Below are positions 26,301 through 34,091 of a DNA stretch of 64,000 bases, piece after piece. The notes beneath the pieces were generated by a model. The model was not told where the DNA came from and ran no database searches. It saw nothing but the letters and a program-made list of their open reading frames with translations. The first letter of the stretch is position 1; every line of letters begins with the position of its first letter. The translations under genes and the position numbers were made by a program. This DNA comes from Paenibacillus zeirhizosphaerae (GTDB lineage Bacteria > Bacillota > Bacilli > Paenibacillales > Paenibacillaceae), in the NCBI RefSeq assembly GCF_030705605.1, contig NZ_JAPCKK010000034.1:1-64000 (forward strand), written 5' to 3'.

Positions 26301-27661
26301 CCACCCCCGGCAACGGCGGTGGCGGGGGCGGGGGAAGTGACGATGATGATGATGATGGCGGGTCGGGCGGTGGCGGCTCAGGTGGCGGTGGTTCCACAAC
26401 ACCAAGCCCAACACCGACACCAGGTCAGCCTGCTCCTGTGAGCGCTGGCAGCATCCAGGCTGTTGTACAGCAAGGGCAAACCACCCAGAGCGTAACAGCC
26501 TCCGCTATGGTGAGCGGCAATGCACAGGCATTGACCGTAACCGATGCGGATCTGCAAAAGGCCTTGGCCGCAGCCAGCCAGACACCGACAGCCATCGTCA
26601 TCTCGGCGAACAATCAGGACACGGCTACAACCAAACTAACGCTTACTGCGGCACAGGTTGAAATTCTTTCAGGCGCTGCTGCGAACAGCAGCCTGATTTT
26701 GAACAGCAACGGTGCTTCACTGGCTCTTCCGTTGTCTGTATTAAGCTCCGTGAGTTCCGGTGCCAGCCTTGAACTGATCGTAAGCAGCGAAGCACAATCA
26801 GCGGCAGATTTCACGAAGGGTCTGGCCGGGGCTTCGGTCATCGGTACACCAACGGCTTTTGAAGTCAACGTCCTGGCCGGCGAGAGCAGCGAACCTATTG
26901 CCGTACCGGCTGAAGTCCGTATTCTCCGCGCCTTCACCGTACCGGGTGAGCTCGAGCCCAATACAGCCGGCGTATTGTATATCAACAACGGCAAAGTGCA
27001 TCCTGCTCCCTCCGTCTTCAGCATCCAGCCGGACGGAACGGCAGTGGTGAAGGTAAGCCGTCCAGGCTTCTCAACCTATGCGGCGGTTTCCCGAGCATCG
27101 AATTTTAATGACATTTCTTCATCCTATGCTCAATCCGAAATCCAATCCCTAGCCAACAAACTGCTGGTCAATGGTACTTCGGATACTGCGTTCTCACCGA
27201 AAAAGAACGTAACCCGCGCCGAGTTCGCGGCCATGCTGACACGTGCGCTTGGACTGCAGCCGACATCCAGCACACCATTCTCTGACGTAAGCTCGAACAA
27301 CTGGTATGCCAGTGATGTCGGGGCCGCTTACCAAGCCGGGTTAATTAACGGACGGACGAATGGCACGTTCGATCCGAGCGCCAACATCAGCCGTCAGGAA
27401 ATGTCGGTCATGCTTGCGAAAGCCGTTGATTTGCTGAAAATTACTGCTGATGCTGAAGGTGCTGTGCGTACGCCTTACGCTGATGCTTCCTCAGTCGCCG
27501 GATACGCACAGAACAGCATTGAGAAAGTAACGGCGGCCGGGCTTATGAATGGTGAAGCATCAGGAGGCTCTTCCTTCTTCCGGCCGCAAGCACCAACCAC
27601 ACGTGAGGCAGCGGCTAAAGTGCTTTACCTTCTATTGAAGGAAGGCGAGCTTATCAATTAA
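23336..27661 (+). CDS. giant subtilisin-like serine protease (S8) with SLH anchor
   Basis: A 1441-residue secreted protease. Domains in order: signal peptide (to about 39), I9-type propeptide (about 77-170), S8 catalytic domain with D220 (VIDTGID), H269 (SHGTHVAGT), oxyanion Asn370 (VIANGN) and Ser near 630 (GTSMASPHVAG). A PA insert lies inside the catalytic domain; then come beta-sandwich domains, a Gly/Asp linker (26320-26400) and three SLH repeats (about 1260-1435). It should act at the cell surface. A TTG at 23354 or 23357 is the likelier start, since AGAGGGGA lies inside the first codons of the longer reading. Confidence 0.93.
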   Translation: MKRGESLLTKYSFLRKLPFASLAFILTAGLSLPSTGLAASGDPSLTGLELDALRSELQAAPEPAYISPELNTSSSKQINVIVQLSSDPVAVKRFAARGLGAFSARSAESSITKEQTSFVELAKQQGIPLTVNYKYTTVLNGMEVTLPADKIPALAKLPGVKSVHENKTYFSIPVEEPPALTAEEATYDVLFDEAPLKQIGVPDAWAQGLTGEGIKVGVIDTGIDYNHPDLKDAYKGGYDSFYQDNDPYEEPPLTMSEDPYGSGFSGTSHGTHVAGTIAGQAKNTTSDIVQKGIAYNVDLYAYKVLGRNGSSARASGSSAQVIDGIERSVKDGMDVINLSLGSDQEKDPNSPDSIAINNAVLSGVVAVIANGNAADAQNGSYFYSMGSPASSQLGISVGAATTPGYTFTASASVTADAYSSVTDSTYHEFYMMGWRTSDEDFASIFGTGPHDLVYVDLGQIDDYDGLDVEGKVVLISRGNLAFVDKVTIAKQHGAKAAIIFNGNTSGSNPNEADLSENVTNRNDYTNVSLGDSLGFIPTFDMDGSDGRALARSILASGEQFASVSFNGEYPRYDVAGDTIASFSSRGPNSDELLGIKPDVSAPGVNIMSSYPAWSKYIGDASYEEAYERSSGTSMASPHVAGLAALLVQEHPDWTPFDVRAALANTSDALYDEKGTLYDVYSQGAGRVNIAKAIQTPALLQTVEQVSILDKDLNYQNVTNYGSSASFGVMAAGSAAKQIQLQLKNVSSGSVEYKASVVMHPDVTLNPYDKNSAPTPDVNNIKAELAGTHGGTVSAAAGGTQSFSLSVQPTAGAADGVYEGEIILESAGLPTLHLPFSVHVGDEQPATGFGLQEMTLSNTIITPNGDGKQDATDISFRLTADNTDYIELQIYGVDDKLVGVADAISTDTGFLEQGAYQFKNFNGTYVGLDVYGNLETDESGNLVYRHLTDGTYKITLLAPKLDENGNYKFYDGALDAYYASKALRVDNVPATPGNGGGGGGGSDDDDDDGGSGGGGSGGGGSTTPSPTPTPGQPAPVSAGSIQAVVQQGQTTQSVTASAMVSGNAQALTVTDADLQKALAAASQTPTAIVISANNQDTATTKLTLTAAQVEILSGAAANSSLILNSNGASLALPLSVLSSVSSGASLELIVSSEAQSAADFTKGLAGASVIGTPTAFEVNVLAGESSEPIAVPAEVRILRAFTVPGELEPNTAGVLYINNGKVHPAPSVFSIQPDGTAVVKVSRPGFSTYAAVSRASNFNDISSSYAQSEIQSLANKLLVNGTSDTAFSPKKNVTRAEFAAMLTRALGLQPTSSTPFSDVSSNNWYASDVGAAYQAGLINGRTNGTFDPSANISRQEMSVMLAKAVDLLKITADAEGAVRTPYADASSVAGYAQNSIEKVTAAGLMNGEASGGSSFFRPQAPTTREAAAKVLYLLLKEGELIN

Positions 27662-27686
27662 GTAACCCTTTAACATCAAACAAATC

Positions 27687-27752
27687 AAAAGACCTCCAAG
27701 AGAATGTCCCCCCTATCGCATGATAGGAAGACAACCTTGGAGGTCTTTTTTT
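27687..27752. terminator. bidirectional terminator between S8 protease and kinase genes
   Basis: AAAAGACCTCCAAG pairs with CTTGGAGGTCTTTT, with T runs on both sides. It serves the convergent protease gene (plus) and histidine kinase gene (minus). Confidence 0.85.
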
Positions 27753-27762
27753 GCTATTTTGC

Positions 27763-29274
27763 CTAAAGCCTTGATGACTGTACGAGCAGGGGCAGCCGCA
27801 TCCGGAAAACACTGCCTTGGCCCAGCTCGCTATCCGCCTCCAGCACACCGCCGTGCGCCTCGACAATAGATTGCGAGATGGCAAGACCGAGCCCGGTGCC
27901 GCCGGAGCTGCGCGTACGGGACGAGTCACCACGGAAGAATCTTTCGAAGATGCGCCCAAGCTGCTCCTCGCTCATCCCCGCTCCGTTATCACGCACGGAT
28001 AGCTCTACTGTCCTGGGACCGGCTGCAAGCGTGACTGCAATAACTCCATGCTCGGGCTCCGTATGCTGTACCGCATTATGAAAAAGATTCAGAATAACCT
28101 GTTTAATGGCATCAGAGTCAGCCAGCACTTGAACGGCCCCCGTAAGATCAAAGGTCACCGCACGCGCCCCTGCAAGCATCAAGAGCTGGGGCTTCATAGA
28201 GAGCAGCAGGCGGTCGAGGGCTGTATCCTTCAGCTCCAACTTCGGCCTGCGGTCCAATTTGGCCAGGAGCAGCAGATCTTCCACCAGCTTGTTGATTCTT
28301 TTGGATTCCCCGTGCATGCTCTCCAGTGCAGCCTGAAGCTGGGCCGGGTTGGATGCAGCCCCCCGCAGCAGCACCTCCAGAAAGCCGTGAATCGACGTCA
28401 AAGGGGTACGCAATTCATGTGACGCATCAGCAATAAAACGTCTTATCTGCATCTGCGCCTCTCTTTCGGCAGCAAAAGCAGCTTCCAGACGGCCGAGCAT
28501 CCCGTTGAAGGATACAGCCAGCCGATCGATTTCATACTGCCCCTGGTTGGCTTCGAAACGCTCGGTTAAATTTCCCGCATCGACTAGCTTCACCGCCTGC
28601 ACCATCTGGGAGAGCGGAACCAGAGTACGGCGAAGCACAGGCAGCATCAGTGCAAGTCCACCGACCAAAGCCAATAAAGCCAATGAGATAAAAATCAGGA
28701 GCTGCCGCAGCAGCAGGTCACGCAGCGGTCCGATGCGATAACCCATCTGCACTAAATCACCGCTATTCCCTCTCGGCCTTCTGCTCTCCCGGACAATCAC
28801 AAGCTGCTCATTCCCCTGAGTATCCTTTACAATCAGATAGTCCCCATTTCTGCGCGAGGAGCTTTTATTTTCGCGTGCTGCCTCATAAATGTCTGCCGAC
28901 AACCGGGGAGATATAAGACCGTTTTCAGCAGACAGATCCGTAAAGGTTCCTTCCTCCCCGATCACCGCAACAGAGGTATCCGGCATAAACAGCAATCGCG
29001 GCCGTTCCTGCTGTGGAAACGGACCTCCTCCAGCCCCTGAAGCTCCCTCCGCGAACAGCGAGAATCTCCGGAATAATTCCATCGGCATCGTGCGGAGCTG
29101 CGCCTCCATCGTTTCCACACGGCTGCGGTAAAGGAAATCCTTCATCAATATATATTGAAGAAAGCCGATGAACACCAGCAGTACGGCTACGATAAGGATC
29201 GTTCTCGCCAGCAACTGTGAACGCAGCGAACGCAGCGCAAGGACATCCCGCCACCGCCTTTTTCTCCGTATCAT
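27763..29274 (-). CDS. sensor histidine kinase
   Basis: The 503-residue membrane kinase has two membrane segments (about 22-42 and 197-220) framing an extracytoplasmic domain of about 150 residues, then HAMP (about 220-275), the H-box FIADASHELRTPLTSIHGF, the N-box LFHNAVQH and G-boxes DNGAGM and GGTGLGL. It phosphorylates the response regulator encoded just upstream, with which it overlaps by 4 bp. The stimulus is unknown. The putative targets (see 11-bp repeat arrays) encode small secreted proteins, hinting at envelope sensing. Confidence 0.93.
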   Translation of the reverse strand: MIRRKRRWRDVLALRSLRSQLLARTILIVAVLLVFIGFLQYILMKDFLYRSRVETMEAQLRTMPMELFRRFSLFAEGASGAGGGPFPQQERPRLLFMPDTSVAVIGEEGTFTDLSAENGLISPRLSADIYEAARENKSSSRRNGDYLIVKDTQGNEQLVIVRESRRPRGNSGDLVQMGYRIGPLRDLLLRQLLIFISLALLALVGGLALMLPVLRRTLVPLSQMVQAVKLVDAGNLTERFEANQGQYEIDRLAVSFNGMLGRLEAAFAAEREAQMQIRRFIADASHELRTPLTSIHGFLEVLLRGAASNPAQLQAALESMHGESKRINKLVEDLLLLAKLDRRPKLELKDTALDRLLLSMKPQLLMLAGARAVTFDLTGAVQVLADSDAIKQVILNLFHNAVQHTEPEHGVIAVTLAAGPRTVELSVRDNGAGMSEEQLGRIFERFFRGDSSRTRSSGGTGLGLAISQSIVEAHGGVLEADSELGQGSVFRMRLPLLVQSSRL

Positions 29275-29957
29275 GGCAAATCCATCCGATAGCCGACACC
29301 GCGCAGCGTCCTGATCAGCTTATGTTCTTTGTCCTGCAGCTTATCGCGCAGGGAGCGTACATAGACTTCCACAATATTGTCTTCACCGCCAAAATCATAC
29401 CCCCACACCCGGTCCAAGATCCGGGCTTTGCTCAGGACCAAGCCGTGATTCAAAACCAGCAGCTTAAGCAGCTCATACTCGGTAGGAGACAGCTCCAGCA
29501 CACGTTCCTCATGCTTAATTTCCCTGCGGCGATCATCGATGCGAAACGGTCCGTACGCCACCTCGCCCAGCAGATCGGGGAACTGATTACGCAGCCGCGC
29601 TTCAATCCTGGCCAGCAGCTCGTCAAAATTAAACGGCTTGACCAAATAATCGTCAGCACCCAGCTTAAGCCCTTTCACCCGGTCGTCGACCTCGTCCTTG
29701 GCGGTCAGCATGATCACGGCAATATTGTCTTCTGTTTCCTTCAGGCTGCTGCAGACATCAAACCCGTTCATCTCCGGCATCATCACATCCAATACGGCCA
29801 CATGGGGCCTGAAATCTCTAGCCACCTCCAGCGCTTCATAGCCATTGGAAGCCTTCCTCACCTCAAACCCCTCATTCACGAGACCGAACTCCAAAAACTG
29901 CAAAATATGAGGTTCATCATCCACGATCAATATTTTAACGCCATTCAGCGTGCTCAT
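29271..29957 (-). CDS. OmpR/PhoB-family response regulator
   Basis: The 228-residue regulator has a receiver domain with D13/D14 and phospho-acceptor D57 (AVLDVMMPE), Thr in MLTAKD and Lys in LVKPF, then a winged-helix DNA-binding domain (LSPTEYELLKLLVLNHG, VEVYVRSLRDKL, IRTLRGVGYRM). It is co-transcribed with the histidine kinase. Exact 11-bp hexamer repeats in its own upstream region suggest autoregulation, as is usual for this family. Confidence 0.95.
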   Translation of the reverse strand: MSTLNGVKILIVDDEPHILQFLEFGLVNEGFEVRKASNGYEALEVARDFRPHVAVLDVMMPEMNGFDVCSSLKETEDNIAVIMLTAKDEVDDRVKGLKLGADDYLVKPFNFDELLARIEARLRNQFPDLLGEVAYGPFRIDDRRREIKHEERVLELSPTEYELLKLLVLNHGLVLSKARILDRVWGYDFGGEDNIVEVYVRSLRDKLQDKEHKLIRTLRGVGYRMDLP

Positions 29958-30031
29958 CCTGTATTCATCCTTTCATGTCAGGCCCACAGCAAGTCAAGCA
30001 AATACAACATACCATCATTATGCTATTGTCA

Positions 30032-30106
30032 CCTGAAATTTGGCTGAAAAATCCTTCTGCAATCACTTTCAGTGAACATTCAGCTTAGCTTCATAGCCGA
30101 TTCAGG
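30032..30106. promoter_or_regulatory. direct-repeat array, candidate response-regulator binding sites
   Basis: On the plus strand TTCAGT (30068), TTCAGC (30079), TTCATA (30090) and TTCAGG (30101) occur at exactly 11-bp intervals. On the minus strand TTCAGC-N5-TTCAGG covers 30048..30032. Eleven-bp spaced hexamers are the classic binding pattern of OmpR/PhoB/PmrA regulators. The array lies 75-150 bp upstream of the response-regulator start; the rest of the 29958-30327 gap holds a possible short ORF. Confidence 0.6.
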
Positions 30107-30165
30107 TAGCGCGGGCATGATGGAACATCCAAAAAAGCTAGCGAAATAAGTACGAGGAGTGATTG

Positions 30166-30240
30166 ATGCATAGTGAATGTTCCAGGGCTATATGGTTCTG
30201 CCCGCAAACCGCATCACCTGCAAACAAAAAAATCATTTAA
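30166..30240 (+). CDS. possible 24-residue small protein
   Basis: A short frame MHSECSRAIWFCPQTAS... starts at ATG 30166, 7 bp after AGGAG, just downstream of the plus-strand hexamer array. It contains two cysteines and no recognisable motif. The ribosome binding site and position make translation possible; there is no other support. Confidence 0.25.
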   Translation: MHSECSRAIWFCPQTASPANKKII

Positions 30241-30327
30241 GCGAAGGTTTCACTCCTTTTCTTCCGGAATGTACCATAAAATGGACTATGAGCTGCTGCG
30301 AAAATCGCAAAAAAGGAGGCGTCGTTC

Positions 30328-31152
30328 ATGAGTATCCCGGAAGGAAATTTGCTTAGCAATATCGAACGTTTTTCAGGATTTGCGGATGGCTATGACCGCA
30401 GTCGGCCGCAAGCGCCGTCTGTCGTACCGGAGCTGATCATCCGGTATTTAAGACGCAGGCCCGCTCTTGTGGCAGATGTGGGCTGCGGCACCGGATTGTC
30501 CACCCTGCTGTGGAGGAACTGCGCAGAGGAGGTCGTCGGCATTGAGCCGAATGCGGATATGCTCGCTGTCGCAAGAGAGAAGCTGGCCGATTCCAAGGAC
30601 ACGTATCAGATTTCGTTTGAGCACGGTTTTTCCAATGCACTGCCTTGTGCAGACGAATCCGTCGATGTCGTCACGTGCTCCCAATCCTTTCACTGGATGG
30701 AGCCTGCCAGCACATTAGAAGAAATCAGGCGTGTACTCGTACCGGGCGGTGTCTTTGCAGCCTATGACTGCGACTGGCCCCTCTCCTTAGAGTGGGAGGC
30801 GGAAGCGGCTTACAACCGAATTATAACCAAGGCCGAGGACATCGTTAAACGGCTTGCTCCCGAAGAGCAGCAGGCCCACAAGTGGGATAAAAATACTCAC
30901 TTGGAGCGAATGACGGCAAGCGGCGTGTTCCGGTTCACGAAAGAAATCGTATTTCACCACTATGAGCCATGCGATGCGGACCGCTATGTACGACTTGCCC
31001 TTAGCCAGGGGGGAGTCCAGACCGTCTTCAAGCTTGGCTCTTCCGAGCTGGATGAGGACCTGGTGCGCTTCAGCGCGCTGGTCGGCAAAGCCTTCGCGGG
31101 CAAAACGCTTGACCTGATGTTCAGCTATCGAATGAGACTGGGCATCAAGTAG
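30328..31152 (+). CDS. class I SAM-dependent methyltransferase
   Basis: A 274-residue cytosolic protein with motif I VADVGCGTGLSTLLW (about 48-62), an acidic residue ending strand 2 (VGIEPN) and the motif VDVVTCSQSFHWME, typical of Methyltransf_11/25 proteins of the YcgJ/UbiE-like type. The acceptor is unknown. ATG 30328 follows AAGGAGG. It is monocistronic and convergent with the GDPD gene across palindromic repeat B. Confidence 0.88.
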   Translation: MSIPEGNLLSNIERFSGFADGYDRSRPQAPSVVPELIIRYLRRRPALVADVGCGTGLSTLLWRNCAEEVVGIEPNADMLAVAREKLADSKDTYQISFEHGFSNALPCADESVDVVTCSQSFHWMEPASTLEEIRRVLVPGGVFAAYDCDWPLSLEWEAEAAYNRIITKAEDIVKRLAPEEQQAHKWDKNTHLERMTASGVFRFTKEIVFHHYEPCDADRYVRLALSQGGVQTVFKLGSSELDEDLVRFSALVGKAFAGKTLDLMFSYRMRLGIK

Positions 31153-31190
31153 ATAGGATCTATTGACCTGGGCTCGCCTTTGTGCGTTGT

Positions 31191-31324
31191 GAGACGCTCC
31201 GAGAACGAAGCATTCCTCCAATCGCTCTTGTCCCCAAATTTCTGATTATTTTCCTTAGCGGATGAAATTCGGGAACAAATGCGAGCGCTCCGCTTTTCCG
31301 GAATTGCTTCGTTCTCTCCGCTGC
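31191..31324. repeat. palindromic repeat copy B (long-centre form)
   Basis: It has the same outer arms as copies A and C (GAGAACGAAGC...) and the same AAAAGCGGAGCG and AGCGATTGGAGGAATGC blocks. The centre, however, is a long stem (on the minus strand TTTGTTCCCGAATTTC against GAAATTTGGGGACAA) resembling copy D. It lies between the convergent methyltransferase and GDPD genes. It lacks the outer GATTGCGATTTCCGG flank seen in A and C. Confidence 0.85.
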
Positions 31325-31378
31325 GTCGTGCATAGGCCTGCCTAAACAACGCAAAAAAATTTGATCCCACGGGCCGAT

Positions 31379-32119
31379 TTAGAACACGCTGGCCGTAAGC
31401 AGCTCATGCAAGAGCTCAGGATAGTCTGTAATAATTCCGTTGACTCCAGCGGCAATCAGTGACTTCATTTCTTCCGCTTCATTGACCGTGAACGGGTTAT
31501 ACGCAACCCCCGCCTCCGCAGCAGCGGCAACCCATTCAGGGGTGACAGCCTCTTTGTACGGATGCAGGGCGGTCGCGCCGAACATACGCGCATATTCCCA
31601 CGGCTGGTACAGACCTTCCACATACAGAACCCCCGTCTGAATCTCAGGAGCGATCCTTTTGCATTCCGCCAGCGAATAGTGATTGAAGCTCGAAATGAGG
31701 ACCTGCTCCTCCAAACCGGCCTTTCTAACGGCAGCAATCACCTGTTCTTCCATGCCGGAATAGGGGAGGATGCTGTTCTTCAGCTCCAGATTCAGGATGA
31801 TGTCCGTAGACGCCACCAGGTCCAGAAGCTCTTCCAGAAAAGGCAGCCTCTCCCCCTTAAACGCTTCATCAAACCATGAGCCCGCATCCAGTTCGCGGAT
31901 TTCCTCTGCCGTAGCCTCCTCGACCAGCCGTTCATCTCCTGTAGTGCGCATCAGATATTCGTCATGGATGAGCACAAGCCGCCCGTCCCGTGTCCGCTGC
32001 ACGTCGGTCTCAATCCCTGTCGCTCCCAGCTCCAGCGCGCGCCGGAATGCCGCCATCGTATTCTCTGGACTGGTGCCCGAAGCCCCACGATGAGCAAAAT
32101 TGATCACTGTGTTGATCAT
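31379..32119 (-). CDS. glycerophosphodiester phosphodiesterase
   Basis: The 246-residue GDPD-family TIM barrel has the catalytic HRG in FAHRGASGTSPENT (about 9-22), the metal ligands in GIETDVQ and the second histidine in VLIHDEYLMRTT. It hydrolyses deacylated phospholipid headgroup diesters to glycerol-3-phosphate and an alcohol. There is no signal peptide, so it is probably cytosolic. ATG 32119 follows GGGAGGG; the frame is open further upstream to 32155 but without a ribosome binding site. Confidence 0.93.
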   Translation of the reverse strand: MINTVINFAHRGASGTSPENTMAAFRRALELGATGIETDVQRTRDGRLVLIHDEYLMRTTGDERLVEEATAEEIRELDAGSWFDEAFKGERLPFLEELLDLVASTDIILNLELKNSILPYSGMEEQVIAAVRKAGLEEQVLISSFNHYSLAECKRIAPEIQTGVLYVEGLYQPWEYARMFGATALHPYKEAVTPEWVAAAAEAGVAYNPFTVNEAEEMKSLIAAGVNGIITDYPELLHELLTASVF

Positions 32120-32190
32120 TGCGATCCCTCCCTGATTTCTGCTGCCTGGAATCATTGTAGCTGATCTGTATTTGGAGGATGTTAAGCAGC

Positions 32191-32229
32191 TAAAAAAAGC
32201 CCGACCCGGATCATACCGGGTGCGGGCTC
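32191..32229 (-). terminator. terminator of the arabinofuranosidase gene
   Basis: On the minus strand AGCCCGCACCCGG pairs with CCGGGTCGGGCT, followed by seven T residues, 16 bp past the GH51 stop. Confidence 0.85.
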
Positions 32230-32244
32230 TGCTAAAAAATAAAT

Positions 32245-33762
32245 TTACTGCGCTTTGCGCAGGCGGATCACATTCCAGGACGCCTTGCCAAGCTGGGCGG
32301 TTACGATACCACCGTCCAGCTTGGAGCTTCCTCCGCTGCGGGGTGCCACCTTTTCCTCCCCAGGTCCGTTGACCGCTTTGAGATCCTCATGCTCCATGAC
32401 GATATGCTCCACAATCCGGTAACCCTCGAAGCTGCGCACATCACATGTCAGATCAAGCCCTTCGGACAGATGACGATTAACCGCGAAGATCGTTAGTGCC
32501 TCTCCTGCCTCATCATATACCACCGCACTGTCCAGATACGGAACATCCGTATAATCCTGGGCGTCGTATTTGGGGGAATCCACCACAGGCATCAAGGAAA
32601 TGCCCCGTCCAAATTGAGAAGCATGCATATAAGGGTAGAAAATCGTCTGCTTCCAGGCGCGGCCATTATTCTCTGTCATGATCGGAGCGATTACGTTGAC
32701 CAACTGCGCCAGGCAAGCCATTTTAACACGATCGACATGGCGGAGGAACGTAATCAGCATGCTGCCGACCAGCAGCGCATCCTCGAAATTATAAATATCC
32801 TCCAGCTGCGGAGGGGCAATACTCCACGGTTCAATCTTGGTGTCCGCCTCATTGGAGTGGTACCAGACGTTCCATTCGTCAAAGCTGAGCAGCATTTTTT
32901 TCTTGCTGCGCTTCTTCGCCTGGATGTAATCACATGTGGAAATGACCGTATGAATAAAATGATCCATATCCATCGAACGCGCGAGATAGTTGGCGGTATC
33001 ATTGTCCCTGTTGCCGTAGTACTGGTGCAGAGATATATAATCGACCGCCTCATACGTATGATCAAGAGTCGTCGCTTCCCATTCGGGGAAGGTCGGCATG
33101 CCCGCGCTTGAGCTGCCGCAGGACACCAGTTCAATATCCGGGTCAATCCATCTCATCGCCTTGGCCGTTTCCAGCGCCAATCTTCCGTATTCCTCCGCCG
33201 TCTTGTGCCCGATCTGCCACGGTCCGTCCATCTCGTTGCCCAAGCACCATGTCTTGATCCGATGTGGCTGCTCTACCCCATGACTGCGGCGCAGGTCACT
33301 GTACCTGGAGCCTCCCGGATGATTGCAGTATTCCACCAGATTGCGGGCGGCGTCAATGCCGCGTGTGCCGAGGTTGACGGCCATCATGACCTCCGAGCCG
33401 ACCTCTTGTGCCCATTGTATAAACTCATTCGTCCCCACTTCATTCGGCTCTACCGTTCTCCAGGCAAGCTCCAGCCGCTTGGGCCGGGATGCAACAGGAC
33501 CGACACCATCCTCCCAATCATAGCCGGATACAAAGTTGCCGCCGGGATAACGGATAATCGGCACATTCAGTTGCCTGATCAGATCCTTCACATCACTCCG
33601 GAAACCGTTTTCATCAGCAGACGGATGTGAAAGCTCGTAAATGCCTCCATACACCGCGCGGCCTAGATGCTCAATAAAAGAACCGTAAATCCGTTGATCC
33701 ACCTCAGCAATTCGGAACGATTTATCGACGATCATTCTGGCTTTCAGACCTGTTGTTGCCAT
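32245..33762 (-). CDS. GH51 alpha-N-arabinofuranosidase
   Basis: The 505-residue enzyme begins KARMIVDKSFRIAEVDQRIYGSFIEHLGR, the GH51 start. The acid/base Glu is in WCLGNEMDGPWQ and the nucleophile Glu in LSFDEWNVWYH. It lacks a signal peptide, as usual for the intracellular hexameric enzymes that release arabinose from imported oligosaccharides. ATG 33762 follows GAGAGG; a longer in-frame reading to 33936 encodes an implausible hydrophobic stretch with no ribosome binding site. No arabinose transporter or araBAD genes are adjacent. Confidence 0.95.
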   Translation of the reverse strand: MATTGLKARMIVDKSFRIAEVDQRIYGSFIEHLGRAVYGGIYELSHPSADENGFRSDVKDLIRQLNVPIIRYPGGNFVSGYDWEDGVGPVASRPKRLELAWRTVEPNEVGTNEFIQWAQEVGSEVMMAVNLGTRGIDAARNLVEYCNHPGGSRYSDLRRSHGVEQPHRIKTWCLGNEMDGPWQIGHKTAEEYGRLALETAKAMRWIDPDIELVSCGSSSAGMPTFPEWEATTLDHTYEAVDYISLHQYYGNRDNDTANYLARSMDMDHFIHTVISTCDYIQAKKRSKKKMLLSFDEWNVWYHSNEADTKIEPWSIAPPQLEDIYNFEDALLVGSMLITFLRHVDRVKMACLAQLVNVIAPIMTENNGRAWKQTIFYPYMHASQFGRGISLMPVVDSPKYDAQDYTDVPYLDSAVVYDEAGEALTIFAVNRHLSEGLDLTCDVRSFEGYRIVEHIVMEHEDLKAVNGPGEEKVAPRSGGSSKLDGGIVTAQLGKASWNVIRLRKAQ

Positions 33763-33956
33763 GGATATCATCCTCTCTGGATATAAAATTCGGCAAGTTT
33801 GCAAACCTGTTATAGAAGCGGCGGTCAATACAGATAAAGCTGCAGCAATGAGAACCAGGATGACTGTATGTATCATGCGTAAGAAGAACAATGTTGCTGC
33901 CGGACTGCACTGTTTCGCGCACAACGAATATAGCATACGGCTGATCTATAATCAAC

Positions 33957-33979
33957 AAAAATATTAATAGTTAATATTT
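33957..33979. promoter_or_regulatory. AT-rich perfect inverted repeat, possible operator
   Basis: AAAATATTAA-TAG-TTAATATTTT, 10-bp arms, lies between the divergent arabinofuranosidase and DUF2680-like genes, just upstream of the hexamer array. It could be an operator or a simple AT-rich symmetry. The gap 33763-34091 otherwise holds only promoter elements. Confidence 0.3.
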
Positions 33980-33991
33980 TTATTATCATCA

Positions 33992-34045
33992 TTCAGCAAA
34001 CCTTCAGCCAGGTTTAAGACTGAACTCATTTTGGTGCTTTATGAT
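33992..34045 (+). promoter_or_regulatory. response-regulator-type promoter of the DUF2680-like gene
   Basis: TTCAGC (33992), TTCAGC (34003) and TTAAGA (34014) follow each other at 11-bp spacing. A -10 TATGAT lies at 34040-34045 with no good -35, as expected for a promoter activated by a PhoB-type regulator. The same layout is seen upstream of the response-regulator gene and at 54365. Confidence 0.5.
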
Positions 34046-34091
34046 TGGTCTTGTACCAAAAAAACGAGCTCAGAAAGGTGGAAACAACATC

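Noticed and set aside
26310..26420. Simple GGC/GAT repeat tract as a separate repeat element
   Set aside because: It encodes the Gly/Asp linker of the S8 protease and is read in frame; low-complexity linker rather than an element.
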